A stretch of DNA of 6,995 nt, from the NCBI GenBank assembly GCA_009782695.1, contig WRIO01000058.1, positions 1 through 6,995 on the forward strand, in the 5' to 3' direction. Below are positions 6,851 to 6,995 of the stretch, in pieces. Each line of letters opens with the position of its first letter. The first letter of the stretch is position 1. A program made the position numbers and the translations under genes. The stretch is from Candidatus Cloacimonadota bacterium. GTDB taxonomy: Bacteria; Cloacimonadota; Cloacimonadia; Cloacimonadales; WRIO01. The notes under the pieces are model-generated. The model saw nothing but the letters and a program-made list of their open reading frames with translations, was not told the DNA's origin and searched no databases.

Positions 6851-6877
6851 TGATAGGCACAGGACGATTTTCAGTTA
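6851..6877 (-). promoter_or_regulatory. sigma-28 (FliA) like promoter candidate for the chemoreceptor
   Basis: The minus strand reads TAAC (6877-6874), 15 bases, then GCCTATCA (6858-6851). The enteric flagellar consensus is TAAA-N15-GCCGATAA, so 3 of 4 and 6 of 8 bases match with exact spacing. Chemoreceptor genes are commonly controlled by this sigma factor. Transcription would start roughly 95 bases before the start codon. A chance match is possible, and no flagellar gene is in the window. Confidence 0.35.
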
Positions 6878-6953
6878 ATCATAAAATAGCTATAATCTTA
6901 TCTGCTTTTTTCTACTTTATATTAAATATCATCCCCTAATAATATTTAACGCC

Positions 6954-6982
6954 ATTATTTATTTATATGGTTTTTTTGTCAA
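6954..6982 (-). promoter_or_regulatory. near-consensus sigma-70 type promoter upstream of the chemoreceptor
   Basis: The minus strand has a perfect -35 TTGACA (6982-6977), a 17-base AT-rich spacer, and AATAAT (6959-6954), which is 5 of 6 to TATAAT. It points toward the chemoreceptor gene and would give an untranslated leader of about 200 bases. The surrounding DNA is AT-rich, which raises the chance of a random -10, but the exact -35 and optimal spacing are notable. Confidence 0.5.
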
Positions 6983-6995
6983 GAGAAATATGTAG

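Noticed and set aside
6829..6852. Seven-codon plus-strand frame beginning MKRHYN, preceded by AAGGAG
   Set aside because: It is too short to support as a gene and lies in the chemoreceptor leader on the opposite strand.

Overview
The window is a low-GC (roughly 40%) bacterial chromosome segment with four complete protein genes and three repeat- or signal-bearing intergenic stretches. The organism looks like an anaerobic or gut-type bacterium with a Gram-negative style envelope. It has HPr kinase/phosphorylase, a lipoprotein-type ABC binding protein and a transmembrane chemoreceptor. Coding sequence is rich in ATA isoleucine and AGA arginine codons, and the intergenic DNA carries palindromic repeats. 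Cloacimonadota, Fibrobacterota or a spirochaete would fit, but the sequence alone does not decide this and the guess is weak.

Positions 1-148 are an AT-rich leader. Positions 149-3129 hold a tight plus-strand operon hprK-ptsH-ptsI. It encodes HPr kinase/phosphorylase, HPr with both His15 and Ser46, and a full-length enzyme I. All key residues of the phosphorelay and of Ser46 regulation are visible. No sugar-specific enzyme II is present, so in this window the phosphotransferase system looks like a general or regulatory module.

Positions 3130-3250 are a GC-rich intergenic block of nested inverted repeats. Next comes a plus-strand, UgpB-like family 1 ABC solute-binding lipoprotein (3296-4558) without permease or ATPase partners.

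Positions 4559-4841 lie between convergent genes and are packed with repeats. There is a duplicated AT-rich plus GTCCTGCG element, a perfect 38-bp palindromic unit in two head-to-tail copies, and a 13-bp-stem hairpin just after the stop codon of the next gene. One short element (GTCCGCAGGACACC-like) occurs both after ptsI and, inverted, twice here, so these are probably dispersed genomic repeats.

Positions 4842-6749 (minus strand) encode a methyl-accepting chemotaxis protein with two membrane helices, a periplasmic helical sensor region, a HAMP domain, a second HAMP-like linker and a canonical signalling tip. Its 246-base upstream region contains a near-consensus sigma-70 type promoter and, closer to the gene, a sigma-28 (flagellar) like promoter candidate.

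Taken together, the genes suggest a nutrient-sensing neighbourhood: PTS-based carbon signalling, a binding protein for a carbohydrate or glycerophosphate-type solute, and a chemoreceptor. A direct functional link between them is inference. No convincing novel defence or mobile system was found. The repeats and the chemoreceptor promoter are the parts most worth checking.
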